Of a DNA stretch of 64,000 nt, positions 8,454 to 16,819 are shown piece after piece. Position 1 is the first letter of the stretch. Each line of letters starts with the position of its first letter. Made by a program: the position numbers and the translations under genes. This DNA comes from CAWCWN01 sp963799245 (GTDB lineage: Bacteria; Chloroflexota; Ktedonobacteria; Ktedonobacterales; Ktedonobacteraceae), in contig CAWCWN010000004.1 in assembly GCA_963799245.1 (NCBI GenBank), positions 124,001-188,000 of the forward strand, in the 5' to 3' direction. The notes below the pieces were generated by a model. The model had not been told where the DNA came from and did not search any database. It saw nothing but the letters and a program-made list of their open reading frames with translations.

Positions 8454-9212
8454 TCAGGACGCAAGTATTCGTCCAAGCTCTTGTGAGAGCACTCGCAATA
8501 CGGCAGGGTGGCTGCTCTGCAGAAAAAAGTGCTCACCTGTAAACATATGCAAGGCAAAAGAGCCCGAAGTCTGCTCGCGCCATGCGGTAAGCTCATCCTG
8601 CGTGACGGACTCGTCTTGCAAGCCGCCAAATGCGGTGATAGGACAGGCCAGCGGCAACTCAGAGCTATACATGTAGGTACCGACAATGCTGAAATCGGCC
8701 CGCAGAAGGGGGAGCAGGATCTGCATGAGTTCTGCGTGAGCGAGCACCTCCCCGGGAGTGCCATTGAGGCTGCGCAGTCGCTCTATAAACTCGGCATCTG
8801 GCAGGTCGTAAATGGCAGTCGTCGGGTTAGGCAGCTGGGGAGCGCCGTGCGCGGAGACGAACAGGTGCAAGGGGAGCGATCCCAGTTGCTCACGCAGGTA
8901 GCGGCCAAGTTCAAAGGCAATGAGAGCCCCCATGCTATGACCGAAGAAGGCGCAGGGCATATCCAGGTATGGGCGCATGACCGCGCCCAGCTCCTGCACA
9001 AGGGGAAGCAACGCTGTAAAACGAGGTTCTTGGAAGCGGTTCTCGCGCCCGGGAAGTTGGATGGGACAGACCTCTATCTCGGCCGGCAGGTCGTTCGACC
9101 ATGTACGGAATGCCGCTGCGCCGCCACCTGCGTACGGCAAACAAAAAAAGCGCAGCCGCGCCCGTGGGTTAGGGCTGGGACAGGTAATCCACGTATCGAA
9201 AGCCTGCATCAT
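8454..9212 (-). CDS. type II thioesterase (alpha/beta hydrolase, GrsT/RifR-like)
   Basis: A protein of about 250 residues that should remove mis-primed acyl or aminoacyl groups from carrier proteins of NRPS or PKS systems. The family signatures are FCLPYAGGGAAAFRTW at the N-terminus, the nucleophile elbow GHSMGALIAFELG, an acid region before DESVT and the catalytic His in GEHFFL. The start at 9212 (tandem ATGs) has GAAAGG upstream and is preferred to the first in-frame start at 9245. It converges with the P450 pair. No NRPS is adjacent, but two lie further along the window. Confidence 0.9.
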   Translation of the reverse strand: MMQAFDTWITCPSPNPRARLRFFCLPYAGGGAAAFRTWSNDLPAEIEVCPIQLPGRENRFQEPRFTALLPLVQELGAVMRPYLDMPCAFFGHSMGALIAFELGRYLREQLGSLPLHLFVSAHGAPQLPNPTTAIYDLPDAEFIERLRSLNGTPGEVLAHAELMQILLPLLRADFSIVGTYMYSSELPLACPITAFGGLQDESVTQDELTAWREQTSGSFALHMFTGEHFFLQSSHPAVLRVLSQELGRILAS

Positions 9213-9298
9213 TAAACAGTACCTTTCACCACGACAACAGATCATGCATGAGGCTACTACTATAGCATAGCTGCGCCATAGAATACTATGTGAACGTA

Positions 9299-9323
9299 CC
9301 TCCGGTCTCTGGAAGACCGGAGG
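9299..9323. repeat. 10-bp perfect hairpin, likely right end of a TnpB element
   Basis: The arms CCTCCGGTCT (9299-9308) and AGACCGGAGG (9314-9323) are perfect inverted repeats around a 5-base loop. They lie just past the stop of a TnpB remnant read on the minus strand, where IS200/IS605-type elements carry their subterminal hairpin. Confidence 0.6.
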
Positions 9324-9326
9324 CTT

Positions 9327-9494
9327 CTACGCCGTTGCTGACGTGGGCCGCGTCCCGACCAAAAGCTGTTTGTGTCCCAGGTCCAGAATGACCTTTGCTG
9401 AAGCCGTATCCCGGTCCAGTTCGCACCCACATTCGCAGGAGTGCCACCGAGAAGTCTCCCCTCTCAGCAATAATTCACAAGCCCTGCGATCGAA
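9327..9494 (-). pseudogene. tnpB: C-terminal remnant of TnpB (IS200/IS605/IS1341 group)
   Basis: Reading the minus strand to the stop at 9327-9329 gives RGETSRWHSCECGCELDRD followed by TASAKVILDLG. That is the TnpB C-terminal zinc-ribbon pair CxC followed by the DRD motif and the NIL-like helix. Only about 55 codons persist; the RuvC core and helix-turn-helix are gone, and the HAD gene begins about 100 bases beyond. The neighbouring hairpin (9299-9323) marks the element's end. This segment would overlap the 3' part of any omega-RNA guide. Confidence 0.7.
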
Positions 9495-9594
9495 ACTCGT
9501 TGCATGGTATCATAGGGCTAGAACAGAAATACTCTGTTTGATAAATGGGGAGGCATCTTCTATGCTCAAGATGCCTGCAAGCAGGAGGAACACT

Positions 9595-10320
9595 ATGACT
9601 GTGAGTGGAGTGAAGGCCCTCACCTTTGATGTCTTTGGCACCGTCGTGGACTATCGCGGCACGATACTGCACGAAGGAGAACGTCTCAACCAGGCCAGGG
9701 GGCTGGCCGTGGACTGGGGACGCTTTGCCGATGCCTGGCGCGCGCGCTACCGTCCCTCGCTGGATCGCGTAATGCGGGGAACTGCGCCCTGGACCAACCT
9801 CGATGCCCTGCACCGCCAGTCGCTGGATGAGCTGCTGCTGGAATTCAACATCAGTGAGCGCCTGACGGAGGATGAGAAGGACCATCTCAACAAAGTGTGG
9901 CACCGCCTGCAGCCTTGGCCTGACGCCATACCGGGACTGACGCACCTGCGCAAACGCTTTATCCTGGCTACCTTATCGAATGGGAACATGGCCTTGCTGG
10001 TGAACATGGCCAGGCATAGCGCTCTTCCATGGGACTGCGTCCTCTCGGCCGAACTGGTCCGGGCCTACAAACCCGATCCCCGCGCTTACCAGATGGCATG
10101 CAACCTGCTCGGACTGCGTAGCGGCGAAGTGATGATGGTCGCCGCCCACCAGGAAGATCTACGCGCGGCCCGCTCCCAGGGGCTGCTGGCGGCCTTTGTG
10201 GCGCGCCCCCTGGAGGGAGGAGCAGGTCACACGCCGGACCTCACGCCGGACGCGGATTTTGAGATCGTGGCGAGCGATTTCATGGACCTGGCACAGCAGC
10301 TTGGCGCCCTCACAGGCTAA
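9595..10320 (+). CDS. haloacid dehalogenase type II-like hydrolase
   Basis: The ATG at 9595 follows AGGAGGA at the right distance, so the upstream in-frame extension to 9343, which overlaps the TnpB scar, is rejected. Motif I is ALTFDVFGTVVDYRG with the nucleophilic Asp; motif II is ATLSNGN; motif III is RAYKPDPRAYQMA; motif IV MMVAAHQEDLRAA has His/Gln where GxGD-type acids are common. Size and motif order match the L-2-haloacid dehalogenase / HAD type II branch. The physiological substrate is unknown. Confidence 0.85.
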   Translation: MTVSGVKALTFDVFGTVVDYRGTILHEGERLNQARGLAVDWGRFADAWRARYRPSLDRVMRGTAPWTNLDALHRQSLDELLLEFNISERLTEDEKDHLNKVWHRLQPWPDAIPGLTHLRKRFILATLSNGNMALLVNMARHSALPWDCVLSAELVRAYKPDPRAYQMACNLLGLRSGEVMMVAAHQEDLRAARSQGLLAAFVARPLEGGAGHTPDLTPDADFEIVASDFMDLAQQLGALTG

Positions 10321-10890
10321 ACAACCTATCCGCCGGGCAAGGTGCGCAGGTGCTTCCCCATCAAAGCGTTGCTCGAGGTATATCGGGGAAAGATATCCTG
10401 TTGTGTTTTGGTTATGTTCGCAAGGGCGTTATTACACTATTAACAAAGTATTAAGTGAGCTTTTCAAGTCGTTGAATATATTTATAATTGAATAATTGTT
10501 TTACTATACAACCTATAGATTTATTTAATATACAGCATATTAATGTAAATTGAGGTTAAATAAGCTTGACAAAAAGGTGACTTATTGGCTATACTACATC
10601 CTTGTGAGGAAAAATAGCCATATTTTTGACGCAATTACAATCTCCTCATTCTGTGGCAGGCAAGTGTTGTATACACAGCAAGTAGGTGCTCTGCAGCAGT
10701 CATTTAAAGTATAATTGCATAAAATGCCATGGACAAAACTATTTGCCCATTTGCTATGCCATCCTTTAAATTTATATTCCAATTTACAAAATACTCAAAA
10801 ATTAGAGGGAATGCCCTAACGGTAAATATCTATTCCTGGCACACCTTTCAGCCTTAAGTTATATAGTTCAGTGTAGGTTATGAATCGCAA
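10321..10890. other. AT-rich intergenic region, 570 bp
   Basis: It lies between the HAD gene and the large LuxR ATPase. Composition shifts to AT-rich from about 10430. Apart from the promoter-like pair listed separately, I see no convincing gene; the short ORF on the opposite strand (10594-10782) has no recognisable features. Confidence 0.4.
10566..10595 (+). promoter_or_regulatory. strong sigma70-like promoter
   Basis: TTGACA at 10566-10571 and TATACT at 10590-10595 are separated by 18 bases, a near-consensus pair. It points toward the LuxR ATPase gene and would give a leader of roughly 290 bases, long enough to hold regulation or a small RNA. Confidence 0.55.
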
Positions 10891-13800
10891 GTGGGTCAAT
10901 TGGAGTGTGTCCTCATGCTAGACCTATATAATAGGCCGTCAAAAATGAACTTTGTTCCATTATCTGTTTCACCTTTAGTTGGTCGGCAACGCGAGTTGAT
11001 GTTTATCTGGAAGCACTATAGGGCAGCCAGAAGTGGAAGTTCGAGAGTAGTGCTGCTGGATGGTGAACTAGGAATTGGCAAGACCAGTCTGTTAGCTGAG
11101 ATTGCCGCGAGTGATCTGAAGGATGGCGCGGTTGTTCTAAGGGGGAGCTCCACGGAGGCCGAGGGTATGCCTCCCTATTTACCCTTCCTGGAAGCGCTGG
11201 GCGAATATATTCGTGTCACCCCGCCAGACCAATTACGTGAACAGGTCGCCCAGGCGCCTCAACTCCTGGCGAGTATTTTACCTGAATTAGCTATCCGTCT
11301 TGGCGAGATTCCAGAGCTCTATCCCTCGCCTCCCGAGCAGGCGCGCCTGCGCCTCTACGAAGCCATTGGCACCTTTATTGAAAATATCAGCGTGCCACAT
11401 GGGCTCATCCTGATGCTCGATGACCTCCACTGGGCAGACTCCGCCAGCTTGTCCCTGCTCTGCTATATTGCCCAGCATCATTCGAAGGCCAAATTACTTA
11501 TTCTCGCGACCTGCCGCGCAGACGAGATTGAGCTAAACCCAACACTTGGCCGCACTGTGAACGAACTTGTCCGTAAACGAGTACTCTCAAGAATTACTGT
11601 TGATCCACTTTCACAGGGAGAGATCGCAACACTTGCTGCGGGCCTTCTGGGGGCGCCTCTTAGTGCGAATGCGAGCCAGCTTCTCTATGAGCAGAGCGAG
11701 GGCAATCCTTTCTTTGCCGAGGAACTCATCAGTAGCTGGATTGAGGCCGGGACCCTCTTGCAGGAAAATAACCAGTGGGTGGCAGTTGCATCACCACTGC
11801 TGCAGACACTTCCAGCCAGCATCGTTGGGATATTGCGCCAGCGCTTTGCACGGCTCTCATCCAACACCATCGATCATCTACGCATCGCCGCAAATATTGG
11901 CCGGACATTTGACATCGCCTTGCTCGCCGCGGTGGAAGGCCTGGACGCCGAGACGATCGAAGAGGATCTGCGTGAAGCCAGCCGTGCCGGGCTCGTGCGC
12001 GCCGACCAGCAGGAGACGCTCACCTTCAGTCACGACAAAATCCGTGAATGCCTGTATGCTGAGGTCAGTACCTACCGGCGCCAGCGCCTGCATGAAAGCA
12101 TTGGCTCCATCCTGGAGCTTCGCTACGACCAGGCGGGCCCGAAGAGTTCCCAGCAGCTGGCCGAACTCGCCTATCATTTCACACGCAGTGGCGACCGGGC
12201 ACGAGGAGCAACGTACTCCCAGCTCGCCGCGGAACAGGCGCTGCGCTCCTCTGCCTTCGCTGAGGCCAGGGCGCACTATCACACGGCGCTCGAACTTATG
12301 GATGCCGATGATGACAGGCGCGGCGGACTTCTGCTGGGGTTGGGCGTAACCTCGCGCCTGTTAGGTATGAACAGTGAGGCCGTGATTGCATATGAAGAGG
12401 CATTCGCATGCTTCCAGCGATCAGGTGAGCTGGAAGCGGCTGCGCGCGCGGCCCATGGCCTGGGGCTGGCACACTGGCGGCTAAATGCCCTGCAGGCAGC
12501 ACAGGAAGCGCTTGAACGAGCACTGGCGCCGGGGGGAAATCAGATAGGCGCAGAAGGTGTGCTGGTCCCGGTTGATCTTTCCATCTTGCTCACGTTCTTC
12601 ATGGATCAACATGAGCAAGGAAACGCGTATGCTCAACGAGCGCTGGAGAGAGCCCGCAGTCTGGGAGATCGCTGCCTTGAAGCTAAAGCAACCTGGACGT
12701 CGGTTGCCGGGAAAATCTTTATTTGTGCCAGGGACATCGTAGCTGACTCACAGTTACTGGAGCGAGCCCTGGCGCTGGCAGAAGAGGCTGACGACCCGGC
12801 TGAGGCTGCGGAGGGCTGCCTGTACCTGGCAGTAACATACTACTGGAGAGCTGAGATTAAATGCTCCCAGACTATAAGTTTACATAAACTAAAGTTCATC
12901 GAGCGCAGCCGGCCATCCAACCATTTGCGGAACACGTACTCCTGGCCCGCGCTGTTGTTCGCGTGTCAGGGAGAGTGGGCCGCAGCAGAGCAGGCGATCG
13001 AGCAGGCACGATCTACCGTAGATTTCCTGTCAAGACCTCCCAACTCGGCTTTCCTGCACCAGTGCCGGGGCTTCCTGTCTTACCAACGGGAAGATTACCT
13101 GGCGGCTGAGCGCGAGCTTCAAGCTGCGTTGGAGAAGCAGAGCAGAAACCTGGCGGGGCTGCTGTTCCGTCCTGCTGGCCTGCTGGGATTGACCCAGGTG
13201 GCTTTAGGGAAACGCGCAGAAGCATATGCTACTTTGGCCGAATTAGAGGAGTATATCTCTGAACTACCCGTAAATTCACTGCCGGCCATATCAAGCATGA
13301 CCTGCCTGGGGCTCATAGCCGTAGCCCTGGGCGATCGGGAGCGGGCCGCGAAGTTCTATCCAAGACTCCTGGCCGCGGCTGGTCAGTATCACTGGTTCCT
13401 GGTCGACCGTGTGCTGGGAGAGCTGGCCTCCATCTGTGGCGATGGGGAGAAGGCCAGTTGGCACCTTGCGGCGGCAGAAGCGACGGCAAGACGTGAGGAT
13501 CTTTGTCCGGAGTTGGCGCGAACACTTGCCGCACAGGCGAGCTGCGAGGTGGCTCGCGGTGACGTGGGAAGCGCCTCTCAAGCTAGAGATCTTCTCAAAC
13601 AGGCACTGGTCCTCTTTGAGCAATTGAATCTTGCTAAGACGGGTAGACGTATACGTAAACAGTTACGCCCGCTCTCGCGTCAGCCTTTGGGTACAGCTCT
13701 ACCTTCCCTGCCAGCCGGATTGACCAGGAGTGAAGCCAGTGTCCTGAACCTGGTGACCCAGGGCAAGAACAATCGCCAGATTGCCGAGGATCTGGGGCTC

Positions 13801-13905
13801 AGCGAGAAAACGGTCGCCAATCACCTCAGCCATATTTTCATCAAGACGGACAGTGAAAACCGGGCCGCGGCGACCGCCTTTGCTATCCGACATGGGCTGG
13901 CCTAG
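10891..13905 (+). CDS. LAL/MalT-type LuxR regulator with AAA ATPase and TPR-like repeats
   Basis: A 1004-residue STAND-like regulator. An AAA_16 ATPase occupies about residues 25-330: VSPLVGRQRELMFIWKHY, Walker A GELGIGKTSLL, Walker B LILMLDDLHWAD. A long helical tetratricopeptide-like region follows (about 400-900), and the C-terminus is a LuxR/GerE helix-turn-helix (LTRSEASVLNLVTQGKNNRQ, then IAEDLGLSEKTVANHL). Such proteins bind ATP and an inducer, oligomerise and activate transcription. An alternative start is the Met at residue 19 (MNFVPLSVSP). No divergent target is adjacent; the long AT-rich leader may hold control elements. Confidence 0.92.
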   Translation: MGQLECVLMLDLYNRPSKMNFVPLSVSPLVGRQRELMFIWKHYRAARSGSSRVVLLDGELGIGKTSLLAEIAASDLKDGAVVLRGSSTEAEGMPPYLPFLEALGEYIRVTPPDQLREQVAQAPQLLASILPELAIRLGEIPELYPSPPEQARLRLYEAIGTFIENISVPHGLILMLDDLHWADSASLSLLCYIAQHHSKAKLLILATCRADEIELNPTLGRTVNELVRKRVLSRITVDPLSQGEIATLAAGLLGAPLSANASQLLYEQSEGNPFFAEELISSWIEAGTLLQENNQWVAVASPLLQTLPASIVGILRQRFARLSSNTIDHLRIAANIGRTFDIALLAAVEGLDAETIEEDLREASRAGLVRADQQETLTFSHDKIRECLYAEVSTYRRQRLHESIGSILELRYDQAGPKSSQQLAELAYHFTRSGDRARGATYSQLAAEQALRSSAFAEARAHYHTALELMDADDDRRGGLLLGLGVTSRLLGMNSEAVIAYEEAFACFQRSGELEAAARAAHGLGLAHWRLNALQAAQEALERALAPGGNQIGAEGVLVPVDLSILLTFFMDQHEQGNAYAQRALERARSLGDRCLEAKATWTSVAGKIFICARDIVADSQLLERALALAEEADDPAEAAEGCLYLAVTYYWRAEIKCSQTISLHKLKFIERSRPSNHLRNTYSWPALLFACQGEWAAAEQAIEQARSTVDFLSRPPNSAFLHQCRGFLSYQREDYLAAERELQAALEKQSRNLAGLLFRPAGLLGLTQVALGKRAEAYATLAELEEYISELPVNSLPAISSMTCLGLIAVALGDRERAAKFYPRLLAAAGQYHWFLVDRVLGELASICGDGEKASWHLAAAEATARREDLCPELARTLAAQASCEVARGDVGSASQARDLLKQALVLFEQLNLAKTGRRIRKQLRPLSRQPLGTALPSLPAGLTRSEASVLNLVTQGKNNRQIAEDLGLSEKTVANHLSHIFIKTDSENRAAATAFAIRHGLA

Positions 13906-13951
13906 CTTTCCTGTTTTAGCGAACGGATATACCAAGACCTTTATGTAGGGG

Positions 13952-14317
13952 TTACATTACCTGGCACGAAAACGGAGTGCTGAAAGAAGGAGGCCTGGTC
14001 TTGGCTAAAACACCTTGGTAGCAAGTACATGAAGGGCGCAACGATCCCATCGCATCGAGAGTGACGATGCATCCAGCCAGAGCGTGTTGCCTCAGCAAGA
14101 GAGGAAGCGCCGTGATTTCATGGGACTTTTCTTCCACCGCGACCTGCTCCAGCACCAGTAGATGGTCAGCGGCCCAGGCACTTACGGGATGTAAGGCCTT
14201 TTTCCCTGCTGTATTTTTGCCGCTTATTCTATCACCCCCTTTTAAGATGCGATTGCCCTGAGAGTCGATGTCCCATTGCATGAAAGTCCTGCCATCACAA
14301 TAGGTATTTCTTCCCAT
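13952..14317 (-). pseudogene. ISAs1-family transposase fragment
   Basis: The minus strand encodes KALHPVSAWAADHLLVLEQ followed by VAVEEKSHEITALPLLL and GCIVTLDAMG, the central block of ISAs1-type DDE transposases. The N-terminal domain and the rest of the catalytic core are missing and no terminal repeats are evident. It fills the gap between the LuxR ATPase and the small monooxygenase-like gene. Confidence 0.7.
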
Positions 14318-14485
14318 CGCTGGGTGATGCTCCTGCTCTTATCAACGATGAGAAGTTTCTCCGATGCGAGAATCGTCGTTGGAACGTATACTTCTGTCAT
14401 CAAGTAAGAATCCTGCACGCTCGATTGTCCTCTATACTTGCACGCACGAGCTAGAATTTCTGGCTGGTTAGAGAGGATAGCGCAT

Positions 14486-14785
14486 ATGTATGTGACTGTG
14501 AACACCTATCGGGCTAAAGTCGGCGAGGAGGATGCCATCATTGCTTTACATGAGGACTGGCAGCGCAATCATGGTTTGAGAGCCAGGGACTATCTTTCGT
14601 GGGAACTCCTCAGAAAAGTTGAGGCCCCCCGCGAGTTCATCGTTATTGCACATTTCGCCAGCGAGGAGTTGGCAAAGACGTCAGAAAACGAACTTGAGCA
14701 GGACGCATGGTATTGTCGCCTGCTAAGTCTGATCGAAGGAGGGCAAGTACGCATTGATTGCACGAGCGAGTGGCAGTTTGAGTAA
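14486..14785 (+). CDS. ABM-type (antibiotic biosynthesis monooxygenase-like) small protein
   Basis: The start at 14486 (MYVTVNTYRAKVGEED) is preferred to the upstream in-frame ATG at 14438 because homologues begin at this strand and GAGAGG precedes it. The roughly 99-residue product shows the ferredoxin-like ABM pattern: a first strand, the helix EEDAIIALHEDWQRNH, YLSWELLRKVEAPREFIVI and HFASEELAKT. Members act as cofactor-independent monooxygenases, heme-degrading enzymes or mere binding proteins. No partner gene is next to it, so its role is open. Confidence 0.65.
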   Translation: MYVTVNTYRAKVGEEDAIIALHEDWQRNHGLRARDYLSWELLRKVEAPREFIVIAHFASEELAKTSENELEQDAWYCRLLSLIEGGQVRIDCTSEWQFE

Positions 14786-14883
14786 CACATTTGGAATACT
14801 TCCCTTAGTGAGGGCAAGGCTTTGACCGCTTAAACTACAGGAGGTTTTACGCCTCCGCGTACTAGAAAGAAGGAGATTCCATA

Positions 14884-15366
14884 ATGACCATGGAAGAGTA
14901 CGTGCCCAATGAACGGTTGAGAGGGGCATGCAGCCGTCAGAGCTGGTCCCAGGCCCAGCTGGCTCAAGCGGTCGGCACCAGCTTCGAGATGGTGAGTCGC
15001 TGGGAGCGCGGCATCACCATGCCCGGTTCATACTTCCGCGCGCGCTTATGTACAGCCCTTGATACGACGGCTGAGGAGCTGTGATTGGTTCAGCGTCCCG
15101 GGGAACTGCCTGTCTCCCTCGCCTCGCCCTTCGTGTTTCCTGTCTGCTCCCAATGCCGAGACTGAAACAGCCAGCGTAACCCGGCTCAAGACTATCTTCC
15201 AGGAGCGAAGGATGGCTCTCTATAGCAGCCGTCAAATCAGCAGGCCAGCGGTGGAACAGCCGCGCAAGGCGCTCCGTGAGGCGATGCGTGCCGCCCAGAT
15301 GATCCTGCTAATGGTCTCGCCTCAAGCACGCTCCTCCCCTCACGTCCGCGAGGCGCTGCCAGAATG
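14884..15366 (+). pseudogene. truncated XRE-TIR gene (third copy of the STAND family)
   Basis: It begins like the two intact STAND genes with an XRE helix-turn-helix (NERLRGACSRQSWSQAQLAQ, then VSRWERGITMP). Near 15082 the codon GGA of the intact genes is TGA, giving a stop after TTAEEL. A frameshift follows, and the TIR part continues in another frame (VTRLKTIFQERRMALYSSRQ ... MILLMVSPQARSS) until a final stop at about 15366. ATPase, membrane and beta-helix parts are absent. An AAGAAGGAG ribosome binding site is retained, so a 66-residue free HTH peptide could still be made. Confidence 0.8.
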
Positions 15367-15367
15367 A

Positions 15368-15716
15368 AGGGTTGTGTTACCCTTTGACGTACTTACTTGT
15401 GTAAGCATGTCGTTTGGGCTTTCATAGAGTACGAGTACAATGAGGCAAAAGCTGCTCGCGTCAGCAGCATTGAGGAGAAAGAGGAGATAAAACCGCAATG
15501 ATACATAGATATGAGTCACTGAGCTTTGCAAAATTTGAGCTCAATGCGTGGCTGGTCATAGCTCTCATCTGAAAGTTGCTTAAATCTTTCTCGTTGCTAC
15601 TGCAGGAAGGTACAGAGAGTGTTTAACAAAAACTTTACAACATCGGGGCATATTCTTGAACTTTTTCTAATATACCTGATGGGTTCTCATGTCAAAGATG
15701 TAGTTGTTTTTCAGAA
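15368..15716. other. intergenic region, about 350 bp
   Basis: It lies between the dead HTH-TIR gene and the first LuxR response regulator. It should hold that regulator's promoter; there is an AT-rich tract at 15600-15680, but no clear -35/-10 pair, hairpin or gene was recognised. Confidence 0.35.
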
Positions 15717-16433
15717 ATGACTACTGCATCTTTGCTAAGACCCATCACAGTATTGATCGTGGATGAGCATGCTCTGGTTCGCTCAGCCATCAGCCAGGTA
15801 TTGAATTCCGAGTCAGAGGTCGAGTGCGTCCTCATGGCACAGGATTACACGGAGGCTGAAGCTCAGATAACCAGAGCGCACCCCGATATCATCTGGCTGG
15901 ATCTCCACATGGCGCGCAGCGAGAGCATAGCAGAGATCAGTCGCATGAGGAGGCTCGTTCCCGCTGCCCGCATCATGGCGTTGGCTGATGTCGAGGACGA
16001 GCAGGAAGCCTTCGACACCATCATGGCGGGCGCCCAGGGCTATCGCTCTCAACAAGATGTGGATCTGGCTGAAATCATGACCATTATCCACCAGCTCTGC
16101 CGCGGTGAATTCGTGCTCCGTCCAGAACTGCTGACGCGCCTGATGCAGCGCTTACGTGCGGCTACGCTGCTGCTCTGGGAATCCGAGAATGGCTCGGGCC
16201 GTCGTCCATCATTGTTCGCGGCAGCCTCTAAAGGGCTGGCACAGTTAACGCTACGGGAACGCGAAATCCTCCAGTTAATCAGCCAGGGAAATCGTGACCG
16301 CGAGATTGCTGCGGGGCTACATATTTCTGAGAGGACCGTCCAAAAGCACGTCCGGAGTATTCTGAGTAAGCTTGGCGTTCAGAACCGCACCGAAGCGGCC
16401 TATCTCATCCATCGCCAGCAGGTGGTGCAGTGA
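15717..16433 (+). CDS. LuxR/NarL-type response regulator with degenerate receiver
   Basis: A 238-residue protein: receiver domain at about 8-125 and LuxR helix-turn-helix at about 170-235 (LTLREREILQLISQGNRDRE ... ISERTVQKHVRSIL). The phospho-acceptor position is kept (IIWLDLHM, Asp62) and the acidic pocket reads VDEHALVR. The conserved Thr/Ser is Ala (RIMALAD) and the conserved Lys after GY is Gln (GYRSQQ), so normal phosphorylation switching is doubtful. The paralogue at 35301-36077 keeps Thr and Lys. No histidine kinase is nearby. It lies between the dead HTH-TIR gene and the intact STAND gene. Confidence 0.9.
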   Translation: MTTASLLRPITVLIVDEHALVRSAISQVLNSESEVECVLMAQDYTEAEAQITRAHPDIIWLDLHMARSESIAEISRMRRLVPAARIMALADVEDEQEAFDTIMAGAQGYRSQQDVDLAEIMTIIHQLCRGEFVLRPELLTRLMQRLRAATLLLWESENGSGRRPSLFAAASKGLAQLTLREREILQLISQGNRDREIAAGLHISERTVQKHVRSILSKLGVQNRTEAAYLIHRQQVVQ

Positions 16434-16509
16434 GCAATCAAGGAATCGTCTATCTCGCATGCCTTGCCCTCATGAAAAAGTGGTGAAGGCAAAAACGGGT
16501 AGTGACCCT

Positions 16510-16545
16510 GTAAATCACGGCTGTCACTTAACAGCCGTGATTTAC
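16510..16545. terminator. 15-bp perfect inverted repeat between convergent genes
   Basis: Arms 16510-16524 (GTAAATCACGGCTGT) and 16531-16545 are perfectly complementary around a 6-base loop. It sits between the response regulator (+) and the STAND gene (-), so a bidirectional hairpin terminator is plausible, but neither side has a T-run. An operator is an alternative. Confidence 0.5.
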
Positions 16546-16713
16546 ACGATAGATATCTCGAGCTCATACACACAATCTACTGATCGCGGTGGTTGTGGTC
16601 TGACATGATTTCTGGGATAGCGAACCCGGCTCAGAGCGATCAAGGGGTCGGTGAGATGAGACGGGCGAGCTACCAGTGTGTAGTAGCTCACCCCTCCGCC
16701 AGCAGTGCCGGGG

Positions 16714-16771
16714 TTAAATCCTCAATGCTCAGCAGCCATCGCCTCTCCGCGACTTGCCTCTTTTGTCAAAC
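16714..16771 (+). pseudogene. fossil fragment of the small TM protein seen at 37065-37673
   Basis: In the plus strand this stretch decodes as LNPQCSAAIASPRLASFVK, matching LNRQCSEVIAYQRLASYVK in both units of the protein at 37065-37673, and the DNA agrees over about 55 bases. It lies just past the 3' end of the STAND gene; the same fragment accompanies the second STAND copy. Confidence 0.5.
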
Positions 16772-16819
16772 CAGATCACGAGCACCGCTGAGACAACGGC
16801 CAGCAACCGACCAGGCTGG

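Noticed and set aside
9343..9594. N-terminal extension of the HAD hydrolase
   Set aside because: This stretch is antisense to the TnpB remnant, and a strong AGGAGGA precedes the ATG at 9595.
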